Shown: positions 8,901 through 15,852, counted from the first letter of the stretch. The stretch: 64,000 nucleotides of DNA from Dechloromonas hortensis (GCF_009469765.1 NZ_SSSQ01000001.1:496001-560000), one strand, 5' to 3'. Made by a program: numbers and translations. Notes: generated by a model from the sequence alone, not told the origin.

Positions 8901-10270
8901 CCACCTCCGGCCTGTTCCGCGACCTCTATCCCAACCTCAACAACCTGATCGACCGCGCCGGCCGCCTCGCACTGGCCGCTTCGGCCGCCGGCCTGCTCGC
9001 CCAGCGGCCGGAACTGAAGGAAGCGCTCACCGCCGCGCTGGCTCCGCTACCGACCGCCCCGTGGGGGAGCGAGTCAGTCAGCGACAACCGCGTCGCCCGC
9101 GAATGGCTGCACCGCCTCGCCGCCCTCGAACAAGCCGGCCTGCCCAGCCGGGAAGCCGGCCATGCCGCCGCCCAGCGCATTTTCGGCGATGCCCCGGGCG
9201 CCTACGGCACCGGCGTCAATCGGCTGACCGAACGTTCCGGCGCCTGGCGCGAACGCGACGAGATCGGCCGCGCCTACCGCAACCGCATGGGCCACGCCTA
9301 CGGCCTCGACGACAGTGGCGAAGCCGCCCACGCCGCATTCGACAGCGCGCTCGACGGCATCAAGCGGACCTATCACGGCCGGGCCAGCAACCTCTACGGC
9401 CTGCTCGACAACAACGACGCCTTCGACTACCTCGGCGGCCTGTCGCTGGCCATCGAAGGGCGCACCGGCCAGCCGCCGGAAGCGCTGATCCTGCAACACG
9501 CCGAACCGGGCCGAGCCGATGTCGAGCCGCTGACCACGGCGCTGCTCGGCGAACTGCGCGGCCGCTTCCTCAACCCGGCCTGGCTGAAGCCGCTGATGGA
9601 ACACGGCTACGCCGGCGCCCGGACGATGGGCACCGAGTTCCTCGAAAACTTGTGGGGCTGGCAGGTGACGCGCCCCGATCTGGTCAAGAACTGGGCCTGG
9701 GATGAAGTGAAAGCCGTCTATTTCGACGACGCGCAAAAGCTCGGCCTGCCCAAGTTCCTCGGCCAGGGCCAGAACGCCCACGTCAAGGCGCACATGCTGG
9801 CCATCTTCATGGTCGCCGCCGAAAAGGGTTTCTGGAAAACGGACGCCGCCACCATCAAGCAGATGGGCGGCGAACTGGCCAAACTGGTCGCAAAAAACGG
9901 CCTGCCCGGCAGCGGCCACACCGCCCCCAACCATCCGATGTGGCAATGGCTGGCGCCGCAGCTCGATGCGGCCGACGCGCAGGCGCTCGGCGTGACGCTG
10001 GCCAAGGCGCGCGGCGAGACGGTGGCAACCGCTACTGCTGCAAACCAGGCCTCAAACGGCAGCCCGGCGGTCAACCTCGAAAAAACGGCAAAAACCGATC
10101 CGGCCGCCGAAGTCCCCGCCGCCGAAGCCGCCCCGCGCTACTACGAGCTGAACGAACCCGAAACGCCGGCCAGCGATCTGGTCGGCCGCACCCTCAACCT
10201 GCTCGGCCTGCTTGCCGCCAGTCTTGCGCTGTTCACGACCGGCCTCTGGCTGGGCCGCCGCCACGCCTAA
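5960..10270 (+). CDS. Secreted, membrane-anchored CobN-like (magnesium/cobalt chelatase large subunit family) protein
   Basis: 1436 residues. It opens with a Sec signal peptide (MRRLLGLLALATPLLAQA, cleavage near residue 22) and ends with one membrane helix near residues 1413-1431 (LLGLLAASLALFTTGLWLG) plus a short basic tail, so the chelatase body should face the periplasm. CobN/ChlH landmarks are present: HVGRHSTYEFLPGKAVGL, GEGTQAKRRGLAVMVDHLTPP, MPYGLHIFGRNW, LYGLLDNNDAFDYLGGLSLA and FLENLWGWQVTRPDLV. Classical CobN is a cytoplasmic cobaltochelatase subunit working with AAA+ CobS and CobT, and neither is in this window. The linker before the anchor (about residues 1370-1381) is encoded by a dispersed repeat. 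Start 5960 overlaps the previous stop. The substrate (cobalt insertion or removal, or binding of corrinoid) is unknown. Confidence 0.88.
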   Translation: MKPMRRLLGLLALATPLLAQAATLFGLVTERAAPTAIEAAHRHLASHPNDRILLRTPAQLMAADERQLAQWISQADSVLAASIFGDPARRLKDGLARHARPQTPVLAINGEASLNLMSRDREGSLTTFPAETLRQLALENPPATALTAANSQPTARHWLAARRIWQAGGTANTQALFAHLLAPQQPLPAAQPEATLRLRVGQQELSDAAAWGNATKLGLRAAPTVVVLDLANMDGGPPAALCQHIEQRGLPCVQVLTRWGGASREALERLPELIAPARAAALVVLQDFVVGAAEGREAVGEAFKKLDVPVFKAIRLSERTATQWRLSPDGLPADSVQYRVALPELQGIGQPIVVSALGPAHPDKLTGIESRPPVVLAAEIDRLAARVGRWLALRGKANRDKRLAVIYYNHPPGRQNIGADNLDVPASLFDMLQALKAAGYTVGELPASPEALLDRIMAHGVNLPEDRAALKELSTAVDGVKTADYGRWFATLPARVQREMTDGPLGRLHAEVLEAEQANEKAVGRKRVDAVLKELHHLVEGADHPKRKAAIRDLNALEAGYLACLADKSSRRCATLAPLNRRLSGYGIEGLKGWGTVPGKVMVEGGRLLVPGMTFGNVFIGPQPPRGWEVDEELLHANTSVTPPHQYLAFYHWLRDRFKADAVVHVGRHSTYEFLPGKAVGLAADDYSSLIAADLPGIYPYIVDGVGEGTQAKRRGLAVMVDHLTPPLAATPLYDKLLALRQIVESYEAASSESLKAQAARTMRQQVVALNLKAELEASMADVLAVRGIGFEAADDDLLAHEVGHYLTKLQEKFMPYGLHIFGRNWSQKALDLMLGSMKQGGIDDPEISRKLADSPRLEMQGLLAGLDGRYIPPGKGNDPLRSPESLPTGRNFHAVDGDILPTRIGYQLGEKLAAKSVAQSKSDQGSEGIILWASDAVRDEGVMVAFALAMMGAEPVWNARGIVTDVRLKPGVVRHDVIVTTSGLFRDLYPNLNNLIDRAGRLALAASAAGLLAQRPELKEALTAALAPLPTAPWGSESVSDNRVAREWLHRLAALEQAGLPSREAGHAAAQRIFGDAPGAYGTGVNRLTERSGAWRERDEIGRAYRNRMGHAYGLDDSGEAAHAAFDSALDGIKRTYHGRASNLYGLLDNNDAFDYLGGLSLAIEGRTGQPPEALILQHAEPGRADVEPLTTALLGELRGRFLNPAWLKPLMEHGYAGARTMGTEFLENLWGWQVTRPDLVKNWAWDEVKAVYFDDAQKLGLPKFLGQGQNAHVKAHMLAIFMVAAEKGFWKTDAATIKQMGGELAKLVAKNGLPGSGHTAPNHPMWQWLAPQLDAADAQALGVTLAKARGETVATATAANQASNGSPAVNLEKTAKTDPAAEVPAAEAAPRYYELNEPETPASDLVGRTLNLLGLLAASLALFTTGLWLGRRHA
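10067..10098 (+). repeat. Dispersed short repeat copy inside the cobN-like gene
   Basis: It starts GCGGTCAACC and continues GAAAAAACGGCAAAAACCG. It encodes AVNLEKTAKTD in the linker before the C-terminal membrane anchor. The close match to the copy in selO, at both DNA and protein level, shows it is a mobile or expanding short element rather than conserved domain sequence. Confidence 0.6.
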
Positions 10271-10286
10271 ACCCCAGGAGTTTCCG

Positions 10287-10721
10287 ATGACCGATCCGCT
10301 TTCCTTCGCCTGGCTGCACGACGCCGTCACCTGGCTGCTCACCCCGGCCCTCGCCGCCCTCATGCTGGCCTGCGCCATCGCCCTGATCGAAGCCGGCATC
10401 GCCGTCGGCGAGCGCTTTTCCGGCCTCGCCAAGCTGCAGGCGGCCGGCGACGTGGCCCGCGTCCAGGCCGTCGCCCGCCACCGTCTTGAACGGGCCGACC
10501 TGCTCGCCCGCATCCCGCCCATGCTCGGCCTGATGGCCACCATCATCCCGCTCGGACCGGGCCTCGCCGCCCTCGGCAAAGGTGACCCGGCACAGCTGGC
10601 CAGTGCCGTCACCGTCGCCTTCGACGCCACCGTGCTCGGCCTGGTCGCCGGCATCGGCGGCCTGGTCATCGGCAAGCTGCGCCGCCGCTGGTACGAGGAA
10701 GTGCTGGAGGGCATGGAATGA
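10287..10721 (+). CDS. MotA/TolQ/ExbB-like proton-channel protein linked to CobN homologue
   Basis: 144-residue integral membrane protein with three predicted helices: about 17-40 (LLTPALAALMLACAIALIEA), 78-97 (MLGLMATIIPLGPGLAAL) and 112-132 (VAFDATVLGLVAGIGGLVIG). The arrangement RIPPMLGLMATIIPLG followed by AVTVAFDATVLGLVAG matches the last two helices of ExbB/TolQ/MotA, where a Thr-rich path lines the ion channel. It is shorter than ExbB or TolQ (about 220-245 residues) because the N-terminal part and cytoplasmic loop are reduced. A good ribosome site (CCAGGAG) precedes the ATG, 16 bases after the CobN stop, and the stop overlaps the DUF2149 start. It probably forms a stator with the next gene product. 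Confidence 0.8.
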   Translation: MTDPLSFAWLHDAVTWLLTPALAALMLACAIALIEAGIAVGERFSGLAKLQAAGDVARVQAVARHRLERADLLARIPPMLGLMATIIPLGPGLAALGKGDPAQLASAVTVAFDATVLGLVAGIGGLVIGKLRRRWYEEVLEGME

Positions 10722-11047
10722 GCGAAATTCAGCCGCGCAAACGGCTGCGCCTCTACTCCAAGCTCGATGCCCGCTTCGACGACCACGATGAAGACCCGCG
10801 CGCCAGCCTGGTCAATCTGGTCGACGTCATGCTCGTTTTCGCCTGCGGCCTGCTCGCCGCGCTGGCCGCCGGTACGCAAAGCGCGCTGAAAGCACCGAAA
10901 CCGGTCGAAAAAGGCCAGCAGATCGAACGCCCGGTCAGCGGCATCACGCAGAACGGCAGCGGCTACGACCGCGTCGGCGAAGTGTTCCGCGACCCGAAAA
11001 CCGGCAAACTGGTACTGATCGAACCCGCCGCCAAGGAAGAAAAATGA
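10718..11047 (+). CDS. DUF2149 family, ExbD/TolR-like single-span protein
   Basis: 109 residues: a basic, acidic cytoplasmic N-terminus (about 1-30), one membrane helix (about 34-54) and a periplasmic tail. The helix starts NLVDVMLVFACGLLAALA. This matches the TolR (YIDVMLVLLVIF) and ExbD (LVDVMLVLLVIF) helices encoded elsewhere in this window, including the Asp (Asp36 here) that carries protons in ExbD and TolR. Length and layout fit DUF2149. It overlaps the channel-like gene upstream and cbiA downstream by four bases each. The inferred role is to couple proton flow to the periplasmic CobN-like protein. The tail is short compared with ExbD and lacks a recognisable peptidoglycan-binding domain. 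Confidence 0.78.
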   Translation: MSEIQPRKRLRLYSKLDARFDDHDEDPRASLVNLVDVMLVFACGLLAALAAGTQSALKAPKPVEKGQQIERPVSGITQNGSGYDRVGEVFRDPKTGKLVLIEPAAKEEK

Positions 11048-12324
11048 CCGCCTGTCCCGCCCTCCTGATCGCTGCCCCGTCCTCCGGTCAGGGCAAGACC
11101 ACCGTCACCGCCGCGCTGGCCCGGCTGCATGCCCGGCAAGGCCGGCGCGTCACCGTTTTCAAATGCGGCCCGGACTTTCTCGACCCGCAGATTCATGCCG
11201 TGGCCAGCGGTCGACCGTGCCAGAACCTCGATCTCGGTATGTGCGGCGAGGATGATGCGCGCTGGCGCTTGAGCCGGGCGGCGCAGGATTCCGACCTGAT
11301 CCTGGTCGAAGGCGTCATGGGCCTGTTCGACGGCACACCGTCGGCGGCCGACATCGCCTGCCGCTTCAATATCCCGGTGATGGCGATGATCGACGCCGGC
11401 GCCATGGCCCAGACTTTCGGTGCTGTTGCCCACGGCCTCGCCACCTACCGGCCCGGCCTGCCCTTTGCCGGCGTGCTGGCCAACCGGGTCGGCAGCGAAC
11501 GCCACGCCGCGATGGCCCGCGACAGCCTGCCGGCCGGCATGGGCTGGTTCGGCGCGCTGCCGCGCAACCCGGACGCGGTGCTGCCGGAACGCCACCTCGG
11601 CCTGCTACAGGCAGCCGAAATCGACGATATCGAGGAGCGCCTCGACCGTCTGGCCGATGCCTTGGCCGCCAGTGCCACGGTCGACCTGCCGCCAGCGGTC
11701 GTTTTCGACGATGTTCCGCCACCAGACATCGCGCCGCTGCTCGCCGGCAAGCGCATCGCCATCGCCCGTGATGCAGCCTACGGCTTCATCTACCCGGCCA
11801 ATCTGGAAACCCTGGCCGACCTGGGCGCCGAACTGCGCTACTTCTCGCCGGTCGCCGGCGAGCCGCTGCCGGCCTGCGATGCCGTCTGGCTGCCCGGCGG
11901 CTACCCGGAACTGCATGCCCCGGCGCTGTCGGCCAACCAGCCCTTGTGGAGCGCCCTGCGCGCCCACGTCGCGGCCGGCAAGCCCTTGCTCGCCGAATGC
12001 GGCGGCATGATGAGCCTGTTCGAGCAGGTCACCGACAAGGCCGGCGAAAGCCATGCCTTCGCCGGCCTGCTGCCCGGTCGCTCGGTCATGCAGAAACGTC
12101 TGGCGGCGCTCGGCATGCAGTTCGCCGACCTGCCGGAAGGGCGCCTGCAGGGTCACACCTTCCATTACTCGAAGAGCGAAACGCCGCTGACCCCAATCGT
12201 CCGCGCCCAGACCCAGGATGGCCGGGAGGGCGAGGCGATCTACCGCCGGGAACGACTGACCGCTTCCTATGTCCACTTTTACTTCGCCTCCAATCCGGTG
12301 GCGACGGCCGCCTTGTTCGGCTGA
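11044..12324 (+). CDS. cbiA: Cobyrinate a,c-diamide synthase (CbiA/CobB)
   Basis: 426-residue cytoplasmic glutamine-dependent amidotransferase. The N-terminal P-loop-like domain carries APSSGQGKTTVTAALARLHA (about residues 9-28) and FKCGPDFLDPQIH. The C-terminal class I glutaminase domain has the nucleophile region LLAECGGMMSLFE (Cys in AECGG) and ends with SYVHFYFASNP. It amidates the a and c side chains of the corrin ring using glutamine and ATP. It is the last gene of the run, coupled to DUF2149 by an ATGA overlap, and an inverted repeat follows one base after the stop. Together with cobO it covers two consecutive corrinoid steps. No other de novo cobalamin genes are visible here. Confidence 0.93.
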   Translation: MTACPALLIAAPSSGQGKTTVTAALARLHARQGRRVTVFKCGPDFLDPQIHAVASGRPCQNLDLGMCGEDDARWRLSRAAQDSDLILVEGVMGLFDGTPSAADIACRFNIPVMAMIDAGAMAQTFGAVAHGLATYRPGLPFAGVLANRVGSERHAAMARDSLPAGMGWFGALPRNPDAVLPERHLGLLQAAEIDDIEERLDRLADALAASATVDLPPAVVFDDVPPPDIAPLLAGKRIAIARDAAYGFIYPANLETLADLGAELRYFSPVAGEPLPACDAVWLPGGYPELHAPALSANQPLWSALRAHVAAGKPLLAECGGMMSLFEQVTDKAGESHAFAGLLPGRSVMQKRLAALGMQFADLPEGRLQGHTFHYSKSETPLTPIVRAQTQDGREGEAIYRRERLTASYVHFYFASNPVATAALFG

Positions 12325-12349
12325 AACGATTCGTTTTTTACGAATCGTT
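12325..12349. terminator. Perfect 10-bp inverted repeat after the B12 operon
   Basis: The arms AACGATTCGT and ACGAATCGTT are exact complements around a TTTTT loop, starting right after the cbiA stop. No T-run follows the second arm, so it is either a weak or processing-type terminator or an operator for the next gene. It is placed here as the likely operon end. Confidence 0.5.
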
Positions 12350-12429
12350 GTTGCGCTTAATACATATTTTTCGGGAGACAATTTACGGCTATGCTTCGAC
12401 TCGTAACATTCACCCCGATGGAGACAAAC

Positions 12430-13323
12430 ATGAAATCCTTTGCATTGATGGCCGCCGCCCTGGTACTCGGCTTCACGCTGACCACCGGCGATGCCGAAGC
12501 CGCCCGCCGTCTGGGCGGAGGCAGCTCGTCCGGCATGCAGCGCCAGGCCGTCACCCCGAACAAGGCGACCAATGCCGCCCCGACCCAGCAGCAGGCTGCC
12601 GCTCCGGCCGCCGCCCCGCAAGCCCAACCCAAGCGTTCGTGGATGGGCCCGCTGGCCGGTCTTGCCGCAGGTCTCGGCCTGGCCGCCCTGGCCTCTCACT
12701 TCGGTTTCGGCGAAGGCCTAGCCAACATGATGATGATCGGCCTGCTGGTCATGGCGGTGGTCATGGTCATCGGTTTCGTCATGCGCAAGAAGGCAGGCGC
12801 CACCAAAGCCGGCCTGAATAACGGCATGCAGTATGCCGGCGCCGGTGCCAACTATGACAACCGCGCTCCGATCCAGCCTGACTTCACGCCGGCCGGCGGC
12901 AGCAGCGCCGCTGCCCCGCTTGCCGAAAACACCGGCAGCAGCGGCCATATCCCGGCCGACTTCGATGTCGATGGCTTCGTGCGTAACGCCAAGGTCAACT
13001 TCATTCGCCTGCAGGCCGCCAACGATGCCGGCAACCTCGACGACATCCGCGAATTCACCGCGCCGGAAATGTTTGCCGAGATCAAGCTGGCAATGGGCGA
13101 ACGCGGTGCCGAAAAGCAGGAAACCGACGTCGTCCAACTCAACGCCGAAGTGCTCGATGTGGCCGAGGAAAGCAGCCGCTACATCGTCAGCGTTCGCTTC
13201 CATGGTCTGATCCGCGAAGAAAAGGCCGCTTCGGCCGAAGCCTTCGATGAAATCTGGCACATGACCAAGCCGCGCAACGGCAGCGGTGGCTGGGTGCTGG
13301 CCGGTATCCAGCAAGTCCAGTAA
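12430..13323 (+). CDS. Tim44-like domain protein
   Basis: 297 residues. ATG 12430 has GGAGA six bases upstream and opens a signal sequence (MKSFALMAAALVLGFTLTTG, cleavage near AEA). An Ala/Gln/Pro-rich linker follows, then a hydrophobic stretch (about residues 98-117, MMMIGLLVMAVVMVIGFVMR) and a C-terminal domain from about residue 175 (DFDVDGFVRNAKVNFIRLQA to WVLAGIQQVQ) with the pattern of bacterial Tim44-like domains (NTF2-like fold). Bacterial members are membrane proteins of uncertain function. It stands alone between two terminators, so it is probably transcribed on its own. Confidence 0.8.
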   Translation: MKSFALMAAALVLGFTLTTGDAEAARRLGGGSSSGMQRQAVTPNKATNAAPTQQQAAAPAAAPQAQPKRSWMGPLAGLAAGLGLAALASHFGFGEGLANMMMIGLLVMAVVMVIGFVMRKKAGATKAGLNNGMQYAGAGANYDNRAPIQPDFTPAGGSSAAAPLAENTGSSGHIPADFDVDGFVRNAKVNFIRLQAANDAGNLDDIREFTAPEMFAEIKLAMGERGAEKQETDVVQLNAEVLDVAEESSRYIVSVRFHGLIREEKAASAEAFDEIWHMTKPRNGSGGWVLAGIQQVQ

Positions 13324-13342
13324 TCCTGGACTGAACACCTCG

Positions 13343-13373
13343 AAGCCGGCGGAGAAATCCAGCCGGCTTTTTC
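13343..13373 (+). terminator. Rho-independent terminator after the Tim44-like gene
   Basis: The stem AAGCCGGC / GCCGGCTT (8 bp) has an 11-base loop and is followed by a TTTTT run, 20 bases after the stop codon. This is a standard intrinsic terminator for the plus strand. Confidence 0.8.
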
Positions 13374-13385
13374 TCGTCCGGAATT

Positions 13386-13426
13386 TGCCTGATTGCTGCG
13401 GTCGACCGCAGCAATCAGGCATTTTT
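13386..13426 (+). terminator. 36-bp perfect palindrome with T-run, also carrying the GCGGTCGACC repeat core
   Basis: Bases 13386-13421 are a perfect palindrome centred on GTCGAC, followed by TTTTT. It sits just downstream of the previous terminator. It can act as a second terminator. It also contains the GCGGTCGACC word of the dispersed repeat family described elsewhere, so it may be a decayed or paired copy of that element. Confidence 0.55.
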
Positions 13427-13563
13427 CAACCCGTGGCGCTCTACCCGAAAAACAGTAGCCAGCGTTCTATCCGGGCCGGATTGAGGCATACAATCCGCTC
13501 ATGCATTTCAGCCGGAGCCGGCTGCCTTGCCTCCCCAACGCATGTTCAGTATCAGAACGGACA

Positions 13564-15267
13564 ATGAAGACCGTCGATCGCCACCTGTGGCAGCGTTTCC
13601 TGGCCATTGCGACGCCTTACTGGCGCCATGAGGAAAAATGGAAGGCGTGGAGCCTGCTCCTGCTCTCCATCCTGCTGCTGCTCGGACAAACCCGCTTTGC
13701 GGTGCTGTTCAATGAGCAGACCGGCGAATTCACCTCGGCGCTGGCGGCGCGCGACGAGGAACGTTTCTGGGTGTCGATCAAGTACTGCCTCGGCCTGCTG
13801 ATCATCGCCATCCCCTTCTTCGCCTCCTACTACTACGTGCGCGATACGCTGGCCCTGCACTGGCGACGCTGGCTGACTTATCGCCTGCTCGACAAATACT
13901 TCAGCCACCGGCATTTCTATGAACTCAATACCCATGCCGAGATCGACAACCCGGATCAACGGATTGCCGAGGACATCAACACCTTTACCCAGCGCTCGCT
14001 GTATTTCCTGCTCATCCTGATCGGTTCCATCCTGCAACTGGTCGCCTTCAGTACCGTGTTGTGGTCAATTTCGCGCGAACTGGTCTATTTCCTCGTCTTC
14101 TATGCCAGTGCCGGCACCCTGATCACCATCTTCGGCTTTGGCAAGTGGCTGATCGGCCTCAATTTCCAGCAACTGCGCCGTGAAGCCGATTTCCGCTTCA
14201 GCCTGGTGCGCTTTCGCGAAAATGCCGAGGCCATTGCGCTCTATCGCGGCGAAGCGCAGGAACTGCAACAGGTCAGGCAACGCTTCACCAACGCCTTCCA
14301 CAACTTCAGCAAACTGATCCGGGCGCAACTCTTCCTCAACCTGTTCCAGTACAGCTTCGGCCTGCTCACCATCGTGTTGCCCAGCATCATCATCGCGCCG
14401 CAGGTGCTCGCCGGTGAGCTCGAAGTCGGCCGCGCCGTGCAGGCGGCCGGCGCCTTTGCCGCCGTGCTCAGCGCCATTTCGGTGATCATCGAAAATTTCG
14501 AGGCACTCAGCCGATTCACGGCCGGCGTCAATCGTCTGAACATCTTCACTCAGTACTTGGCCGGTGAATCGGAAGGCCGGGGCCGCTCCCTGGGGGTCAT
14601 CGAATCGGTCGAAGGCAACCATTTGTGGCTGGAGAGCGTCACGCTGCAGACACCGAATTACGAACGGACGCTGGTCAAGAACCTGTCGCTGCACATCAAG
14701 CCCGGCCAGGGCCTGATCATCGTCGGCCAGAGCGGCTGTGGCAAAAGTTCGCTGCTGCGTGCCCTGGCCGGCCTGTGGTACGCCGGCAGCGGCACCATCT
14801 GTCGCCCCTTGCCGCAAGACATGCTGTTCCTGCCGCAACAGCCCTACATGCTGCTCGGCACGCTGCGCAGCCAGCTGCTCTATCCGAACGAAGACCGTGC
14901 CGTGCACGACGCCGACCTGCTGACCCTGCTCGAGCGCGTCAACCTGCCCGAACTCGCCGCCCGCGTCGGCGGGCTCGATGCCGTCCATGACTGGGAGAAA
15001 CTGCTGTCGATCGGCGAACAGCAGCGCCTGGCCTTCGCCCGCGTCCTGCTCTGCAAGCCGCGCTACGCGGTGCTCGACGAAGCGACCAGCGCCCTCGACA
15101 TCGCCAACGAAGAATACCTCTACCAGCAGTTGCTGAGCAGCGAGACGACGTTGATCAGCGTCGGCCACCGCCCCGGCATCCTGAAATACCACGCCCAGGT
15201 CCTTGAACTGACCGGCAACGGCGAGTGGCGGGCCGAACCGGCAGCGACCTACCAGTTCGCCGGCTGA
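13564..15267 (+). CDS. ABC transporter, fused permease-ATPase of the ABCD/BacA-related type
   Basis: 567-residue half-transporter. Residues about 25-330 hold the six-helix membrane domain of the ABC_membrane_2 type (DTLALHWRRWLTYRLLDKYF is the family hallmark; EAIALYRGEAQE is the EAA-like loop). Residues about 370-565 hold the ATPase: Walker A GQSGCGKSS, signature LSIGEQQRLAFARVLL, Walker B AVLDEATSALD and H-loop SVGHR. Relatives include E. coli YddA, peroxisomal ABCD proteins and mycobacterial Rv1819c, which imports cobalamin and hydrophilic peptides. ATG 13564 is preferred because conserved sequence begins there; an in-frame ATG at 13501 would add 21 residues. The substrate is unknown, but the position next to the B12 operon is suggestive. 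Confidence 0.85.
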   Translation: MKTVDRHLWQRFLAIATPYWRHEEKWKAWSLLLLSILLLLGQTRFAVLFNEQTGEFTSALAARDEERFWVSIKYCLGLLIIAIPFFASYYYVRDTLALHWRRWLTYRLLDKYFSHRHFYELNTHAEIDNPDQRIAEDINTFTQRSLYFLLILIGSILQLVAFSTVLWSISRELVYFLVFYASAGTLITIFGFGKWLIGLNFQQLRREADFRFSLVRFRENAEAIALYRGEAQELQQVRQRFTNAFHNFSKLIRAQLFLNLFQYSFGLLTIVLPSIIIAPQVLAGELEVGRAVQAAGAFAAVLSAISVIIENFEALSRFTAGVNRLNIFTQYLAGESEGRGRSLGVIESVEGNHLWLESVTLQTPNYERTLVKNLSLHIKPGQGLIIVGQSGCGKSSLLRALAGLWYAGSGTICRPLPQDMLFLPQQPYMLLGTLRSQLLYPNEDRAVHDADLLTLLERVNLPELAARVGGLDAVHDWEKLLSIGEQQRLAFARVLLCKPRYAVLDEATSALDIANEEYLYQQLLSSETTLISVGHRPGILKYHAQVLELTGNGEWRAEPAATYQFAG

Positions 15268-15276
15268 CGCTGGTAC

Positions 15277-15780
15277 TCAGTGCTTGCCGGCCAGGCGCCG
15301 AAAGAAACCGCGGCGGGAAACCGTCTCGGCCGGCGGCGGCGGGCTGACCGGTGGCGGCTGCGGCGGTAGGTAGGACTGCAGCGCGTCACGGGCAATTTCC
15401 CGAGCCGCGGCCATGTCGGGAATGCGGCCGACCTGATCGACCAGCGAACTGTACTGGTAAGGCCCGAGGTGCGGTTCATCGACCGCGACGAAGGGCAGGG
15501 TGGCGCCATAGAGATCGAGGTAGCGGCGCTGGCCAGCCGGAATCTCGCCCCACAAGTCGCCGCCGCCGGCGATCAGCAACAGGTCAAGACGCCAAGGGGT
15601 GACCAGCACCCCCAGCCAGTCGCCGCGATAACGGACGAAGCCGATCGCCTCGACACTAAGAGCCGGATTGAACGGCAGCGCCTCGGCGCCAGCCGCCGGC
15701 CGGGCGCGAAAATGCGCTTCCAGCAAGGCCGACGGATTTTCGCGGTGGGGCAGGGTGGGCGATGAAAGGTGCTCAGACAT
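15277..15780 (-). CDS. HybE-like [NiFe]-hydrogenase assembly chaperone family protein
   Basis: 167 residues, cytoplasmic. The central block NPALSVEAIGFVRYRGDWLG followed by VLVTPWRLDLLL matches the HybE family (PF11939), which chaperones Tat-exported hydrogenase subunits. The C-terminus is a proline-rich linker (PPQPPPVSPPPP) with a basic end (RRGFFRRLAGKH). No hydrogenase structural or maturation gene lies in the window, so it is either an orphan copy or serves another client. It converges on the ABC transporter gene with 9 bases between the stops. The start ATG at 15780 lacks a clear Shine-Dalgarno. Confidence 0.72.
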   Translation of the reverse strand: MSEHLSSPTLPHRENPSALLEAHFRARPAAGAEALPFNPALSVEAIGFVRYRGDWLGVLVTPWRLDLLLIAGGGDLWGEIPAGQRRYLDLYGATLPFVAVDEPHLGPYQYSSLVDQVGRIPDMAAAREIARDALQSYLPPQPPPVSPPPPAETVSRRGFFRRLAGKH

Positions 15781-15852
15781 GGCGGCGATCGATAAAAAGT
15801 CGCCGGCATTGTCTACCGCCGCTGCCGGCGGAACAAGCCGACTGGGTCAAAA

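Noticed and set aside
1..12430. Cobalamin riboswitch in or near the B12 operon
   Set aside because: No B12-box-like element was recognised inside the window; the receptor's leader is outside it.
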